Below, piece after piece: positions 6,788 to 15,443 of a stretch of 37,257 nucleotides of DNA. Origin of the DNA: Tyzzerella sp. (GTDB lineage Bacteria > Bacillota > Clostridia > Lachnospirales > Anaerotignaceae); contig DXZA01000030.1 of assembly GCA_019415525.1 (NCBI GenBank), positions 1 to 37,257 on the forward strand, written 5' to 3'. The position numbers were made by a program, and so were the translations under genes. Under the pieces are notes generated by a model. The model saw only the letters and a list, made by a program, of their open reading frames with translations, made no database searches and was not told the origin of the DNA. Positions within the stretch are counted from its first letter, which is position 1, and every line of letters begins with the position of its first letter.

Positions 6788-8710
6788 ATGGCTGAAAATA
6801 CAAGACATATGAAAGGACCTATGGGTATGAGAGGTTCTCGACCTAAAGTTGCAAATCCTGGTAAAGTAATGAAAAGACTTTTAGGCTATATGCTTAAAAA
6901 TTATAAAATACAGTTCTTTATAGTTGTTGTATGTATTATTATTACTGCGTGTACAACTTTAAGAGGTATGCTTTTTATGCAGTCACTTATTGATGACTAT
7001 ATACTTCCAATGACAAAAGTAGCAAATCCTGATTTTGCTCCTCTTAAAAATGCTATTTTAAGCCTTGTGGCTACTTATATTATTGGTGTTATATCTTCAT
7101 ATGCTTATAACAGAATTATGGTTAATATTGGTCAGGGTACAATGCTTAAACTTCGTACAGACCTTTTTACTCATATGGAATCACTTCCTATAAAATATTT
7201 TGATACAAATGCTCATGGAGATATAATGTCTGTATATACAAATGACGTTGATACATTAAGACAGCTTATGAGTCAAAGTATACCACAAACAATAAACTCT
7301 GCTGTTACTATTATAATGACTTTTGTAAGTATGATAGTACTTGATATTCCTCTTACAATTATAAGTTTATTAATGGTAGGATTAATGATGTTTACAACAT
7401 CAAGAATAAGTAAAAAAACAGGAAGATTTTTTGCTGACCAACAAAGAGATTTAGGTAAAGTAAATGGATTTATTGAAGAAATGATGGAAGGACAAAAAGT
7501 AATAAAAGTATTCTGTCATGAAGAAAAAAGTATTGAAGAATTTAAAAAATTAAATAACAAGCTTAGAGAAAGTGCAAATAATGCCAATAAATTTGCAAAT
7601 ATAATGATGCCTATTAACGGTAACCTTGGTAATATAAGTTATGTAATATGTGCAATAATAGGTTCTATGCTTGCACTTACAGGAATTACAGGTCTTACTC
7701 TTGGTAAACTTGTATCATTCCTTGCACTTAATAAGAGCTTTACACAGCCTATAACACAGATAAGTCAGCAGATGAACAGTATTATAATGGGTATGGCAGG
7801 TGCAGCTCGTGTATTTAAACTTCTTGATGAAGTACCTGAAACTGATGAAGGATATGTTGAACTTGTAAATGTTAAAGAAGACTCTAAAGGAAATCTTACA
7901 GAAACAAGTGAACGTACAGGAATATGGGCTTGGAAACATCCTCATAAACAAGAAGGTACAATTACTTATAGAAAACTTGAAGGTGATGTAACATTTAACG
8001 ATGTTGACTTTGGTTATGATGATAAGAAAATTGTACTTCATAATATTAAACTTTTTGCTACACCGGGACAGAAAATTGCCTTTGTTGGAAGTACAGGTGC
8101 TGGTAAAACAACAATTACAAATCTTATAAACCGTTTTTATGATATTCAAGATGGTAAAATAAGATATGATGATATTAATATAAACAAAATTAAAAAATCA
8201 GCATTAAGACGTTCTCTTGGAATGGTTCTTCAGGATACACATCTTTTTACAGGAACTGTTATGGATAATATACGTTATGGTAGACTTGATGCAACAGATG
8301 ATGAATGTATTGCAGCAGCAAAGCTTGCTAATGCTGATGGATTTATAAGACGTCTTCCAGATGGATATAACACATTACTTACAGGTGATGGTGGAAATTT
8401 AAGTCAGGGACAAAGACAGCTTCTTGCAATAGCTAGAGCAGCAGTTGCTGACCCTCCTGTATTAATACTTGACGAGGCTACATCTTCTATCGATACAAGA
8501 ACAGAAACTCTTGTTCAACAGGGTATGGATAGACTTATGCAGGGAAGAACAACATTTGTTATTGCTCATAGACTTTCTACTGTAAGAAACTCTGATTGTA
8601 TTATGGTTCTTGAACAAGGAAGAATTATAGAAAGAGGAACTCATGACGAGCTTATAGAAGAAAAAGGGAAATATTATCAGCTTTATACAGGAAATTTTGC
8701 TGAAGAGTAA
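6788..8710 (+). CDS. ABC exporter half-transporter with catalytic NBD (subunit 2)
   Basis: A 640-residue partner of the preceding protein. It has a longer cytosolic N terminus, six membrane helices (about 40-340), and an ATPase domain with Walker A GSTGAGKT (434-441), catalytic Glu563 in LILDEATSS and switch His594 in IAHR. The signature is LSQGQ (538-542) rather than LSGGQ, as in the TM288 side of such heterodimers. It therefore supplies the hydrolysing Walker site while its altered signature faces the degenerate site. A charged linker of about 40 residues before the ATPase core (about 355-395, with a WAWKHPHKQEG stretch) is longer than in subunit 1. Confidence 0.92.
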   Translation: MAENTRHMKGPMGMRGSRPKVANPGKVMKRLLGYMLKNYKIQFFIVVVCIIITACTTLRGMLFMQSLIDDYILPMTKVANPDFAPLKNAILSLVATYIIGVISSYAYNRIMVNIGQGTMLKLRTDLFTHMESLPIKYFDTNAHGDIMSVYTNDVDTLRQLMSQSIPQTINSAVTIIMTFVSMIVLDIPLTIISLLMVGLMMFTTSRISKKTGRFFADQQRDLGKVNGFIEEMMEGQKVIKVFCHEEKSIEEFKKLNNKLRESANNANKFANIMMPINGNLGNISYVICAIIGSMLALTGITGLTLGKLVSFLALNKSFTQPITQISQQMNSIIMGMAGAARVFKLLDEVPETDEGYVELVNVKEDSKGNLTETSERTGIWAWKHPHKQEGTITYRKLEGDVTFNDVDFGYDDKKIVLHNIKLFATPGQKIAFVGSTGAGKTTITNLINRFYDIQDGKIRYDDININKIKKSALRRSLGMVLQDTHLFTGTVMDNIRYGRLDATDDECIAAAKLANADGFIRRLPDGYNTLLTGDGGNLSQGQRQLLAIARAAVADPPVLILDEATSSIDTRTETLVQQGMDRLMQGRTTFVIAHRLSTVRNSDCIMVLEQGRIIERGTHDELIEEKGKYYQLYTGNFAEE

Positions 8711-8716
8711 AATTAG

Positions 8717-8745
8717 AGCCGAAACTATTTAGTTTCGGCTTTTAT
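8717..8745 (+). terminator. Terminator of the MarR-ABC operon
   Basis: A perfect 10-bp stem AGCCGAAACT/AGTTTCGGCT (8717-8726/8731-8740), a four-base loop and a short T tail. It lies seven bases after the stop codon. Confidence 0.9.
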
Positions 8746-8763
8746 ATTTGTTAATAAAAATAG

Positions 8764-8769
8764 TATAAT
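8764..8769 (+). promoter_or_regulatory. -10 element for the EFR1 gene
   Basis: A perfect TATAAT lies 26 bases before the EFR1 start. The best -35 at 17-bp spacing is TTTATA (8741-8746), 4 of 6 matches, inside the T tail of the preceding terminator. Confidence 0.4.
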
Positions 8770-8794
8770 TAAATAAAAAAGGAGATGTTTATTT

Positions 8795-9544
8795 ATGGTT
8801 ACAGCTATATATTTTAGTGGAACAGGAAAAACAGAAAATTGTATTAAAAAAATAACAGGACTTTTTAAAGATGATGTAAATTATATTAATATAACATCTT
8901 TAGAAAGTAGAAAAAAAGAATATGTATTTAATGAAAATGATACTGTTATTGTAGCTATGCCTGTATATGCAGGACAAATTCCATCAGTTTATAATATTAT
9001 TGACTGTTTAAAAGGAAATAATACACCTTGTGTAATTATTGCTTGTTATGGTAATAGAGATTATGACGATACTCTTGCACAGATGAACCAATTATTACAA
9101 AAAAGAGGTTTTATAATAGTAGGTGGTGGAGCTGTTATTATTGAACATACATTTGCAAATGAACTTGGTAAAAATAGACCAAATGAAAATGATATGGAAA
9201 AAATAGAAAAATGGATATGTGAAATTAAAAATAAAATAGATAATAAAAATTATAAAAATATAGAGTTTAAAGGTAATCCATTTGTAGAACCTAAAAAGAG
9301 CATACCTGTTCCTAAAATAGTTAATATTGATAAATGTGTATTATGTGGAAAATGTGCTAAAGAATGTCCAGTTTCAGATATAGTTATTACTGACAAAATA
9401 GAGTTTAAAAATGAAAATTGCATAAATTGTATGAGATGTAGTGTTGTCTGTCCAAATAATTGTATATCTTATAACTGTGAACCACTTACAAAAAGACTTA
9501 TGGATAACTTTTTAAATCCAAGAGAATTAGAGTTATTTGTATAA
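8795..9544 (+). CDS. EFR1-family flavodoxin/ferredoxin protein
   Basis: A 249-residue protein. An N-terminal flavodoxin-like domain (YFSGTGKTENC phosphate loop, then AMPVYAGQIPS) is fused to a C-terminal bacterial ferredoxin domain with two 4Fe-4S motifs: Cys181, 184, 187 with Cys191, and Cys209, 212, 215 with Cys219. Such proteins are frequent in anaerobic clostridia and are taken to be small electron carriers or reductases; substrates are mostly unknown. The ATG is preceded by AAAAAAGGAG. It is a single-gene transcript flanked by terminators and convergent with the AraC-type gene, so context gives no pathway. Confidence 0.85.
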   Translation: MVTAIYFSGTGKTENCIKKITGLFKDDVNYINITSLESRKKEYVFNENDTVIVAMPVYAGQIPSVYNIIDCLKGNNTPCVIIACYGNRDYDDTLAQMNQLLQKRGFIIVGGGAVIIEHTFANELGKNRPNENDMEKIEKWICEIKNKIDNKNYKNIEFKGNPFVEPKKSIPVPKIVNIDKCVLCGKCAKECPVSDIVITDKIEFKNENCINCMRCSVVCPNNCISYNCEPLTKRLMDNFLNPRELELFV

Positions 9545-9574
9545 AAATAAAGTGCCAAAATGACACTTTATTTT
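9544..9574. terminator. Bidirectional terminator between EFR1 and AraC genes
   Basis: An 11-bp perfect stem (9544-9554/9564-9574, AAAATAAAGTG arm) with a nine-base loop. The A/T end of the stem gives a T-rich tail on both strands. It touches the stop codons of both convergent genes. Confidence 0.75.
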
Positions 9575-10460
9575 ATGATTTTTTATTTTTTCTGTATGCA
9601 CTTGGTGTGCATTTCATATATCTTTTGAATATTTTTCCATAGTAACAGGAATTTGAAAATCCACATTTTTCAGATATTTCTGTTATTGATATATCATCAT
9701 TTAAAAGTGAAAGGCTTTGTTGTATTCTATAAAATAGGAGATAATCAAAAAGCGTTGTTTTCATATGTTTTTTGAAAAAACGACAACATTCACTTTTGCA
9801 AAGATTAACGTTTTTTGCTATATCATCAAGAGTTATAGGCTCTGAATAGTTATGGTGTATAAATGTAAGTATATCTTTTATACGATTAATATTATTTTCA
9901 GCTCTATATCCTGCATCTGGTATTGATGAAAAATAATTATATATATCAAGCCAAAATTTTGAAAATTCTATGTGTAATGTAAGTTCATCAATGTTTTGGT
10001 TTGATATAAAATATTGATTATATAAATTACTAAGAAAAGTCAATATATTTTTATGCCATAGTATATCATCAGTAAGTTTTAATGAAGAAGTTTTATGATT
10101 ACCTGTAATAAAGTTTACATATTTTGTGTGTATTATGCTATTTTCAAAACCATATATAAATCTTGGGTGAAATGTTACTGAGAGATATGTACAATCTTTG
10201 TTTTCTATCATTCTACCACTATGCATTGTATTACTATTGCAAAATACACCATCGCCTTTTTTTAGAATATAGCTTTTTTCATTAATATTATATTCTATTT
10301 GGCCATCTACAATATATGTAAGTTCTATTTCAGGGTGCCAATGCCACAAAAATGTGCCGCCTTCATATGATGATAAAATTTCTTTACTTATATTTACAGG
10401 AAAACCATAACTTCCATGGGGTTTAAGTTCTTTTTTTTCTTTGTTAATATTTAATTGCAA
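9573..10460 (-). CDS. AraC-family transcriptional regulator with cupin domain
   Basis: A 295-residue regulator. The N-terminal cupin is visible (LWHWHPEIELTYIVDGQIEY, then LKKGDGVFCNSNTMHS), typical of sugar-sensing AraC proteins, followed by two helix-turn-helix units (LDDIAKNVNLCKSECCRFFKK; ITEISEKCGFSNSCYYGKIFKR). An ATG at 10493 gives 11 more residues but has no ribosome binding site. GAGGTG lies six bases before a TTG at 10460, so TTG is chosen. It is divergent from galK across 133 bases, which makes it the prime candidate regulator of the galactose operon; that link is inference from position and domain type. Confidence 0.88.
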   Translation of the reverse strand: MQLNINKEKKELKPHGSYGFPVNISKEILSSYEGGTFLWHWHPEIELTYIVDGQIEYNINEKSYILKKGDGVFCNSNTMHSGRMIENKDCTYLSVTFHPRFIYGFENSIIHTKYVNFITGNHKTSSLKLTDDILWHKNILTFLSNLYNQYFISNQNIDELTLHIEFSKFWLDIYNYFSSIPDAGYRAENNINRIKDILTFIHHNYSEPITLDDIAKNVNLCKSECCRFFKKHMKTTLFDYLLFYRIQQSLSLLNDDISITEISEKCGFSNSCYYGKIFKRYMKCTPSAYRKNKKS

Positions 10461-10503
10461 TAAAAACACCTCAATATAGTTATAAAATATCATATTATAT
10501 TTG

Positions 10504-10560
10504 TAGATTTTAATTGTATCTAAGCATTATAATTATATTAAATTATTGATAAATAATCAA
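10504..10560. promoter_or_regulatory. AraC/galK intergenic control region
   Basis: Holds an inverted repeat TAGAT-N9-ATCTA (10504-10522), a perfect TATAAT (10528-10533) usable as the galK -10 but without a good -35, and a perfect 15-bp palindrome TTGAT-AAATA-ATCAA (10546-10560) between that -10 and galK. The weak -35 fits a promoter needing an activator. The palindrome sits where a repressor would act. Confidence 0.4.
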
Positions 10561-10593
10561 TTCATATTTATTATAAGAAGGACGTGTAGGAAA

Positions 10594-11763
10594 ATGAAAA
10601 CAAAACTTATTGAAAAATTTGTATCACTTTATGGAGATGGAGGAGAAATAAAATCTTATTTTTCACCAGGTAGAGTTAATCTTATAGGCGAACATACAGA
10701 TTATAACGGAGGTCACGTTTTCCCTTGTGCCCTTACTCTTGGAACATATGGAATTGCTAGAAAAAGAGAAGATAATATTATTCGTTTTTACTCAATGAAT
10801 TTTGAGGAAGATGGAATGATAGAAACAACTATTGATGATATGAAACCATTGAAAGATACAGGTTGGACAGCTTATCCAAAGGGTGTTATATGGGCACTTG
10901 AAAAACATGGATATAAAATAGATACAGGTCTTGATGTTCTTATTTATGGAACAATACCTAATGGTTCAGGACTTTCATCTTCTGCTTCCCTTGAGGTTCT
11001 TACAGCTGTTATATTAAAAGATATGTTTAAATTTGAAGAACTTACAATGGAAAGTATTGCTTCAATAAGTCAGTATTCTGAAAATAATTACAATGGTTGT
11101 AACTGTGGTATAATGGACCAGTTTGCTGTTGCTATGGGTAAAAAAGATTGTGCAGTTTTCCTTGATACAGCAAAACTTGAATTTGAATATTCAAAAGTTG
11201 AACTTAATGATGCAAAAATAATTATAACAAACAGTAAAGTAAAACATAGCCTTGTTGATTCAGCTTATAATGATAGAAGAAATGAATGTAATGAAGCTTT
11301 AAAATGCTTACAGAAAATAAAAAATATAAAAACACTTGGTGACCTTACTGAAAGTGAATTTGAAGATGCTAAATACATAATAGATAATCCTGTTTGCAGA
11401 AACAGAGCAAAACATGCTGTTTATGAAAATCAGAGAACAATAAAAGCTGTTGAAACACTTAAAAATAATAATATTGAAGAATTTGGTAAACTTATGAATC
11501 AATCACATATATCATTAAGAGATGATTTTGAAGTTTCTTGTAAAGAAATAGATATACTTGTAGATTTAGCTTGGTCAATACCTGGAGTTCTTGGTTCAAG
11601 AATTACAGGAGGCGGTTTTGGTGGCTGTACTGTAAGTATAGTAAAAAATGATAGTGTTGATGAATTTATTGAAAAAGTTGGAAAAGGATACGAAGAAAAA
11701 ACAGGAATTACAGCAGAATTCTATATTGCAGAAATTGGTGATGGTGCAGGAATTATAGAATAA
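10594..11763 (+). CDS. galK: Galactokinase
   Basis: GHMP-family kinase that phosphorylates alpha-D-galactose at C1, the first committed step of the Leloir pathway. The galactokinase signature GRVNLIGEHTDYNGGHV lies near the N terminus, the ATP-binding motif GSGLSSSASLEV in the middle, and the third GHMP motif ITGGGFGGCTVSIV near the C terminus. The frame extends upstream to 10546, but the conserved protein begins at this ATG, which follows AAGAAGGA and TAGGA; this gives 389 residues, normal for the family. First gene of galK-galT-galE. Confidence 0.95.
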   Translation: MKTKLIEKFVSLYGDGGEIKSYFSPGRVNLIGEHTDYNGGHVFPCALTLGTYGIARKREDNIIRFYSMNFEEDGMIETTIDDMKPLKDTGWTAYPKGVIWALEKHGYKIDTGLDVLIYGTIPNGSGLSSSASLEVLTAVILKDMFKFEELTMESIASISQYSENNYNGCNCGIMDQFAVAMGKKDCAVFLDTAKLEFEYSKVELNDAKIIITNSKVKHSLVDSAYNDRRNECNEALKCLQKIKNIKTLGDLTESEFEDAKYIIDNPVCRNRAKHAVYENQRTIKAVETLKNNNIEEFGKLMNQSHISLRDDFEVSCKEIDILVDLAWSIPGVLGSRITGGGFGGCTVSIVKNDSVDEFIEKVGKGYEEKTGITAEFYIAEIGDGAGIIE

Positions 11764-11782
11764 TTGTAGGGAGTGTTTAAAT

Positions 11783-13273
11783 ATGTTTAATACAGAAATT
11801 AAAAAACTTGTAGATTATGGTATATCAACAGGTCTTGTACCTGAATGTGAAAGAATTTATACAACAAACCAGCTTTTAAGTCTTTTTAAAGAAGATAGTT
11901 ATGAAGAACCAGTTGGTCAATACCTTAATACACAGCTTGAAGATGTTTTAAAAAATCTTCTTGATGAAGCTGTAAAAAGAGGTCTTATTGAAGATACAAT
12001 AACAGAAAGAGACCTTTTTGATACAAAAATAATGAATTGTCTTATGCCAAGACCTTCACAGGTTCAAGATAAATTCTGGAGCAAATATGAAAAATCTCCT
12101 GAAGAAGCAACTGATTATTTTTATAAACTTAGCCAAGACAGCGATTATATAAGACGTTATCGTATTGCAAAAGATAAAAAATGGAAAGTTGATTCAAAAT
12201 ACGGAAAAATCGATATTACAATAAATCTTTCAAAACCTGAAAAAGACCCTAAAGCAATAGCTGCTGCTAAAAATGCAAAAGCAAGCAGTTATCCAAAATG
12301 TGCTCTTTGTATGGAAAATGAAGGATATGCAGGAAGATTAAATCATCCTGCAAGAGATAATCATAGAATAATACCTATAACAATAAATAACAGTAATTGG
12401 GGATTTCAGTATTCTCCATATGTATATTACAATGAACATTGTATAGTATTTAATGGTGAGCATACACCTATGAAAATTGACCGTTCTGCTTTTATAAAAT
12501 TATTTGATTTTGTAAAACAGTTCCCACATTATTTCCTTGGTTCAAATGCTGACCTTCCAATAGTTGGTGGTTCAATTTTAAGCCATGACCATTTCCAAGG
12601 TGGACATTATACATTTGCTATGGAAGAAGCTCCTATTGAAAAAGAAATAACAATAAAAGGTTTTGAAGATGTTGAAGCAGGAATTGTAAACTGGCCTTTA
12701 TCTGTTATAAGAATTAGACATAAAGATGATAAACATCTTGTTGACCTTGCCGAACATATTCTTGATAAATGGAGAGATTATACAGATGAAGATGCATTTA
12801 TATTTGCAGAAACAGAGGGAGAACCTCATAATACAATAACTCCTATTGCAAGAAAAAAAGGCGATATGTTTGAACTTGACCTTACATTAAGAAATAATAT
12901 TACAACAGAGGAACACCCTCTTGGTGTATATCACCCACACAGCCAGTGGCATAACATCAAAAAAGAAAATATCGGTCTTATTGAAGTAATGGGACTTGCC
13001 GTTCTTCCTGCAAGATTAAAAGAAGAACTTGAGCTTATTGAAGAATATATATTAGCAGGAAAAGATTTAAGAACTTCTGAAAAAATAGAAAAACATGCTG
13101 ATTGGGTTGACGGATTTATAAAAGAGTACGATAATCTTACTAAAGATAATATAACAGAGATAATACAGAAAGAAGTTGGCAAAGTTTTTGTACACGTTCT
13201 TGAAGATGCAGGTGTATATAAATGTACACCAGAAGGCAGAAAAGCATTTATGAAATTTGTTAATTCATTATAA
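11783..13273 (+). CDS. galT: UDP-glucose--hexose-1-phosphate uridylyltransferase, class II
   Basis: Exchanges UMP between UDP-glucose and galactose 1-phosphate, second step of the Leloir pathway. The 496-residue length and the motifs SYPKCALCMENEGYAGR, ARDNHRIIPI and SHDHFQGGHY identify the class-II family of Gram-positives, distinct from the Escherichia coli enzyme of about 350 residues. The His of HDHFQGG is expected to be the uridylylated nucleophile. The ATG is preceded by TAGGGAGTG; the gene lies 19 bases after galK and 36 before galE. Confidence 0.95.
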   Translation: MFNTEIKKLVDYGISTGLVPECERIYTTNQLLSLFKEDSYEEPVGQYLNTQLEDVLKNLLDEAVKRGLIEDTITERDLFDTKIMNCLMPRPSQVQDKFWSKYEKSPEEATDYFYKLSQDSDYIRRYRIAKDKKWKVDSKYGKIDITINLSKPEKDPKAIAAAKNAKASSYPKCALCMENEGYAGRLNHPARDNHRIIPITINNSNWGFQYSPYVYYNEHCIVFNGEHTPMKIDRSAFIKLFDFVKQFPHYFLGSNADLPIVGGSILSHDHFQGGHYTFAMEEAPIEKEITIKGFEDVEAGIVNWPLSVIRIRHKDDKHLVDLAEHILDKWRDYTDEDAFIFAETEGEPHNTITPIARKKGDMFELDLTLRNNITTEEHPLGVYHPHSQWHNIKKENIGLIEVMGLAVLPARLKEELELIEEYILAGKDLRTSEKIEKHADWVDGFIKEYDNLTKDNITEIIQKEVGKVFVHVLEDAGVYKCTPEGRKAFMKFVNSL

Positions 13274-13309
13274 TTCTCAATATATATTATAAGAAAAGGA
13301 GAGATATTC

Positions 13310-14329
13310 ATGAATAAAATTTTAGTAACAGGCGGTGCCGGATACATAGGAAGTCATACTTGCGTTGAACTTTTAAATGCAGGTTATGAAGTTGTTGTTG
13401 TTGATAACCTTTATAATTCAAATAAAAAAGCTATTGATAGAGTAGAAGAAATAACTGGTAAAAAAGTTACTTTCTATGAAGCTGATATAAGAGATAGAGC
13501 AAAAATGGATGAAATATTTGATAAAGAAGATATCCATGCAGTTATTCATTTTGCAGGACTTAAAGCTGTTGGTGAATCTGTTGCAAAACCACTTGAATAT
13601 TATGAAAATAATATAAGTGGAACAATTACTCTTTGCGATAGTATGAGAAATCATGGTGTTAAAAACATAATATTCAGTTCTTCTGCAACTGTTTATGGCG
13701 ACCCTGCATTTATTCCTATTACAGAAGAATGCCCTAAAGGAATTTGTACAAATCCTTATGGTTGGTCAAAATGGATGCTTGAACAGATACTTACAGACTT
13801 TAATAAAGCCGATTCTGAATGGAATGTAGTTCTTCTTCGTTACTTTAACCCAATTGGTGCTCATAAGAGTGGACTTATAGGAGAAGACCCAAAAGGTATT
13901 CCTAATAATCTTCTTCCATATATTGCACAGGTTGCAATAGGTAAACTTGATTGCCTTGGTGTATTTGGTAACGATTATGATACACATGACGGTACAGGTG
14001 TGCGTGATTATATCCACGTTGTTGACCTTGCAGATGGTCATGTTAAAGCTCTTAAGAAAATTGATGAAAACTGTGGTGTTAAGGTTTATAACCTTGGTAC
14101 AGGTAATGGTTATAGTGTTATGGATGTTCTCCACGCTTTTGAAAAAGCTTGTGGTCACGAAATAAAATATGAAATCAAACCAAGAAGAGCAGGGGATATT
14201 TCTACTTGCTATGCTGACTCTAAAAAAGCATATGAAGAACTTGGTTGGGAAGCTAAATATGGCATTGATGAAATGTGTGCTGATTCTTGGAATTGGCAGT
14301 CAAAAAATCCAAATGGTTATAATGAATAA
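13310..14329 (+). CDS. galE: UDP-glucose 4-epimerase
   Basis: Interconverts UDP-galactose and UDP-glucose, closing the Leloir cycle and supplying UDP-galactose for surface glycans. It is a 339-residue extended short-chain dehydrogenase with an N-terminal NAD motif GGAGYIGSHT, catalytic Tyr150/Lys154 in NPYGWSK, FSSSATVYG for the catalytic Ser region, and the GalE-typical LRYFNPIGAHKSGLIGEDP. An AAAAGGAGAG site precedes the ATG. Last gene of the gal operon, followed by a strong terminator. Confidence 0.95.
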   Translation: MNKILVTGGAGYIGSHTCVELLNAGYEVVVVDNLYNSNKKAIDRVEEITGKKVTFYEADIRDRAKMDEIFDKEDIHAVIHFAGLKAVGESVAKPLEYYENNISGTITLCDSMRNHGVKNIIFSSSATVYGDPAFIPITEECPKGICTNPYGWSKWMLEQILTDFNKADSEWNVVLLRYFNPIGAHKSGLIGEDPKGIPNNLLPYIAQVAIGKLDCLGVFGNDYDTHDGTGVRDYIHVVDLADGHVKALKKIDENCGVKVYNLGTGNGYSVMDVLHAFEKACGHEIKYEIKPRRAGDISTCYADSKKAYEELGWEAKYGIDEMCADSWNWQSKNPNGYNE

Positions 14330-14392
14330 TTATAATAAATGATACTATATATCAGATTTCATACTGATATACCTTTCTCCAAACAACTTAAT

Positions 14393-14430
14393 AAAAAATC
14401 CGGTGTTTTTGCATCGGATTTTTTATTTTA
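14393..14430 (+). terminator. Terminator of the gal operon
   Basis: A 13-bp stem with one G-T pair (14393-14405/14412-14424), a six-base loop and a T-rich tail. A separate 7-bp inverted repeat without a T-run lies upstream (14349-14355/14364-14370). Confidence 0.88.
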
Positions 14431-14519
14431 GATAATTTTACATATTTATAATTATTTACATAAAAATATATTTATGTAATTTATACAAAACAAGCAAAAT
14501 TTAAGTAAAATGTTTCTCT

Positions 14520-14549
14520 TTGCAGAAATTATCATATATATGGTATACT
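14520..14549 (+). promoter_or_regulatory. Promoter of the rmlD-like/symporter operon
   Basis: TTGCAG (14520-14525), 18-bp spacer and TATACT (14544-14549), with an extended -10 TG at 14541-14542. The 9-bp sequence ATATATGGT occurs at 14536-14544 overlapping the -10, and again at 14566-14574 just downstream within the palindrome CCATATATGG (14564-14573), exactly 30 bp apart. Confidence 0.6.
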
Positions 14550-14603
14550 AAGTATAAATTTTGCCATATATGGTGTTTGAAAATAAGAAAGGAGGACTTT
14601 ACG

Positions 14604-15443
14604 TTGAGAAATGCTACAAGAGTATGGATTAATGGAGCAAGCGGACAAGTTGGAAAAGCAATAGTGGAGGCTTTAGACTGTACAGAATATGAGGTTATGG
14701 CTTCTGATATGGATATTGATGTAACAGACCTTGCTCAGGTAACAAGTTTCTGCGATATAGATTATCCAGATGTTATTATACATTGTGCTGCAAGCTCAAA
14801 CTATGGTTCTAATAACAACGATATTGAAACAACTTATAAAGTAAATACACTAGGTGCAAGAAATGCTGCTATTGCTGCACGTCGTGTAAATGCTAAACTT
14901 ATTTATCTTTCAACAGATGATGTTTTTGATGGTTTAGATGGACATCCTTTAAATGAATTTGATTTTCCTAAGCCGGTTTCTGTTTATGGTAAAAGCAAAC
15001 TTGCTGGTGAACAGTTTGTTCGTGAACTTTGCCCAAAACATCTTATTGTACGTTCATCTTGGATTTATGGACATACAGAAAATAATTTTGCACATACTGT
15101 AATTGAAAAAGCAAAAGCTGATAAAAAAGTTGAAGTTGCTGTAAATGAGCTTAGTTCTCCAACAAGTGCAAAAGCTCTTGCTGATTTTATAATAAAGCTT
15201 ATAGATACAACAGAATATGGAATTTATCATGCTTCTTGTGAAGGTGTATGTTCAAGATATGAATTTGCAAAAGAAGTTCTTAAATATGAAGGTATAGATG
15301 CAGAAGTTATACCTGTTGTTTTGGAAAAGCCTGTGAATACAATGCTTGATAACCTTATGATGCGTATGACTGGAATTTATAAAATGCCTGAATGGAAAGA
15401 AGCATTAAAGGAATTTTATAATAACAGGGAGGCTTTAAGATGA
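14604..15443 (+). CDS. RmlD-like SDR oxidoreductase (dTDP-4-dehydrorhamnose reductase family)
   Basis: A 279-residue Rossmann-fold reductase of the RmlD substrate-binding family. NAD(P) motif GASGQVG is near the N terminus, and STDDVFDG and YGKSKLAGE (Tyr and Lys of the catalytic set) are visible. Classical RmlD makes dTDP-rhamnose, but no rmlA, rmlB or rmlC is present, so a related NDP-sugar reductase or another RmlD-superfamily role is equally possible. The frame is open from 14520, but AAAGGAGGAC sits seven bases before this TTG, which I take as the start. Its end overlaps the symporter start by four bases. Confidence 0.8.
   Translation: MRNATRVWINGASGQVGKAIVEALDCTEYEVMASDMDIDVTDLAQVTSFCDIDYPDVIIHCAASSNYGSNNNDIETTYKVNTLGARNAAIAARRVNAKLIYLSTDDVFDGLDGHPLNEFDFPKPVSVYGKSKLAGEQFVRELCPKHLIVRSSWIYGHTENNFAHTVIEKAKADKKVEVAVNELSSPTSAKALADFIIKLIDTTEYGIYHASCEGVCSRYEFAKEVLKYEGIDAEVIPVVLEKPVNTMLDNLMMRMTGIYKMPEWKEALKEFYNNREALR

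Noticed and set aside
10461..10493. ATG start of the AraC-type gene at 10493
   Set aside because: No ribosome binding site upstream on the minus strand; GAGGTG six bases before the TTG at 10460 fits better.
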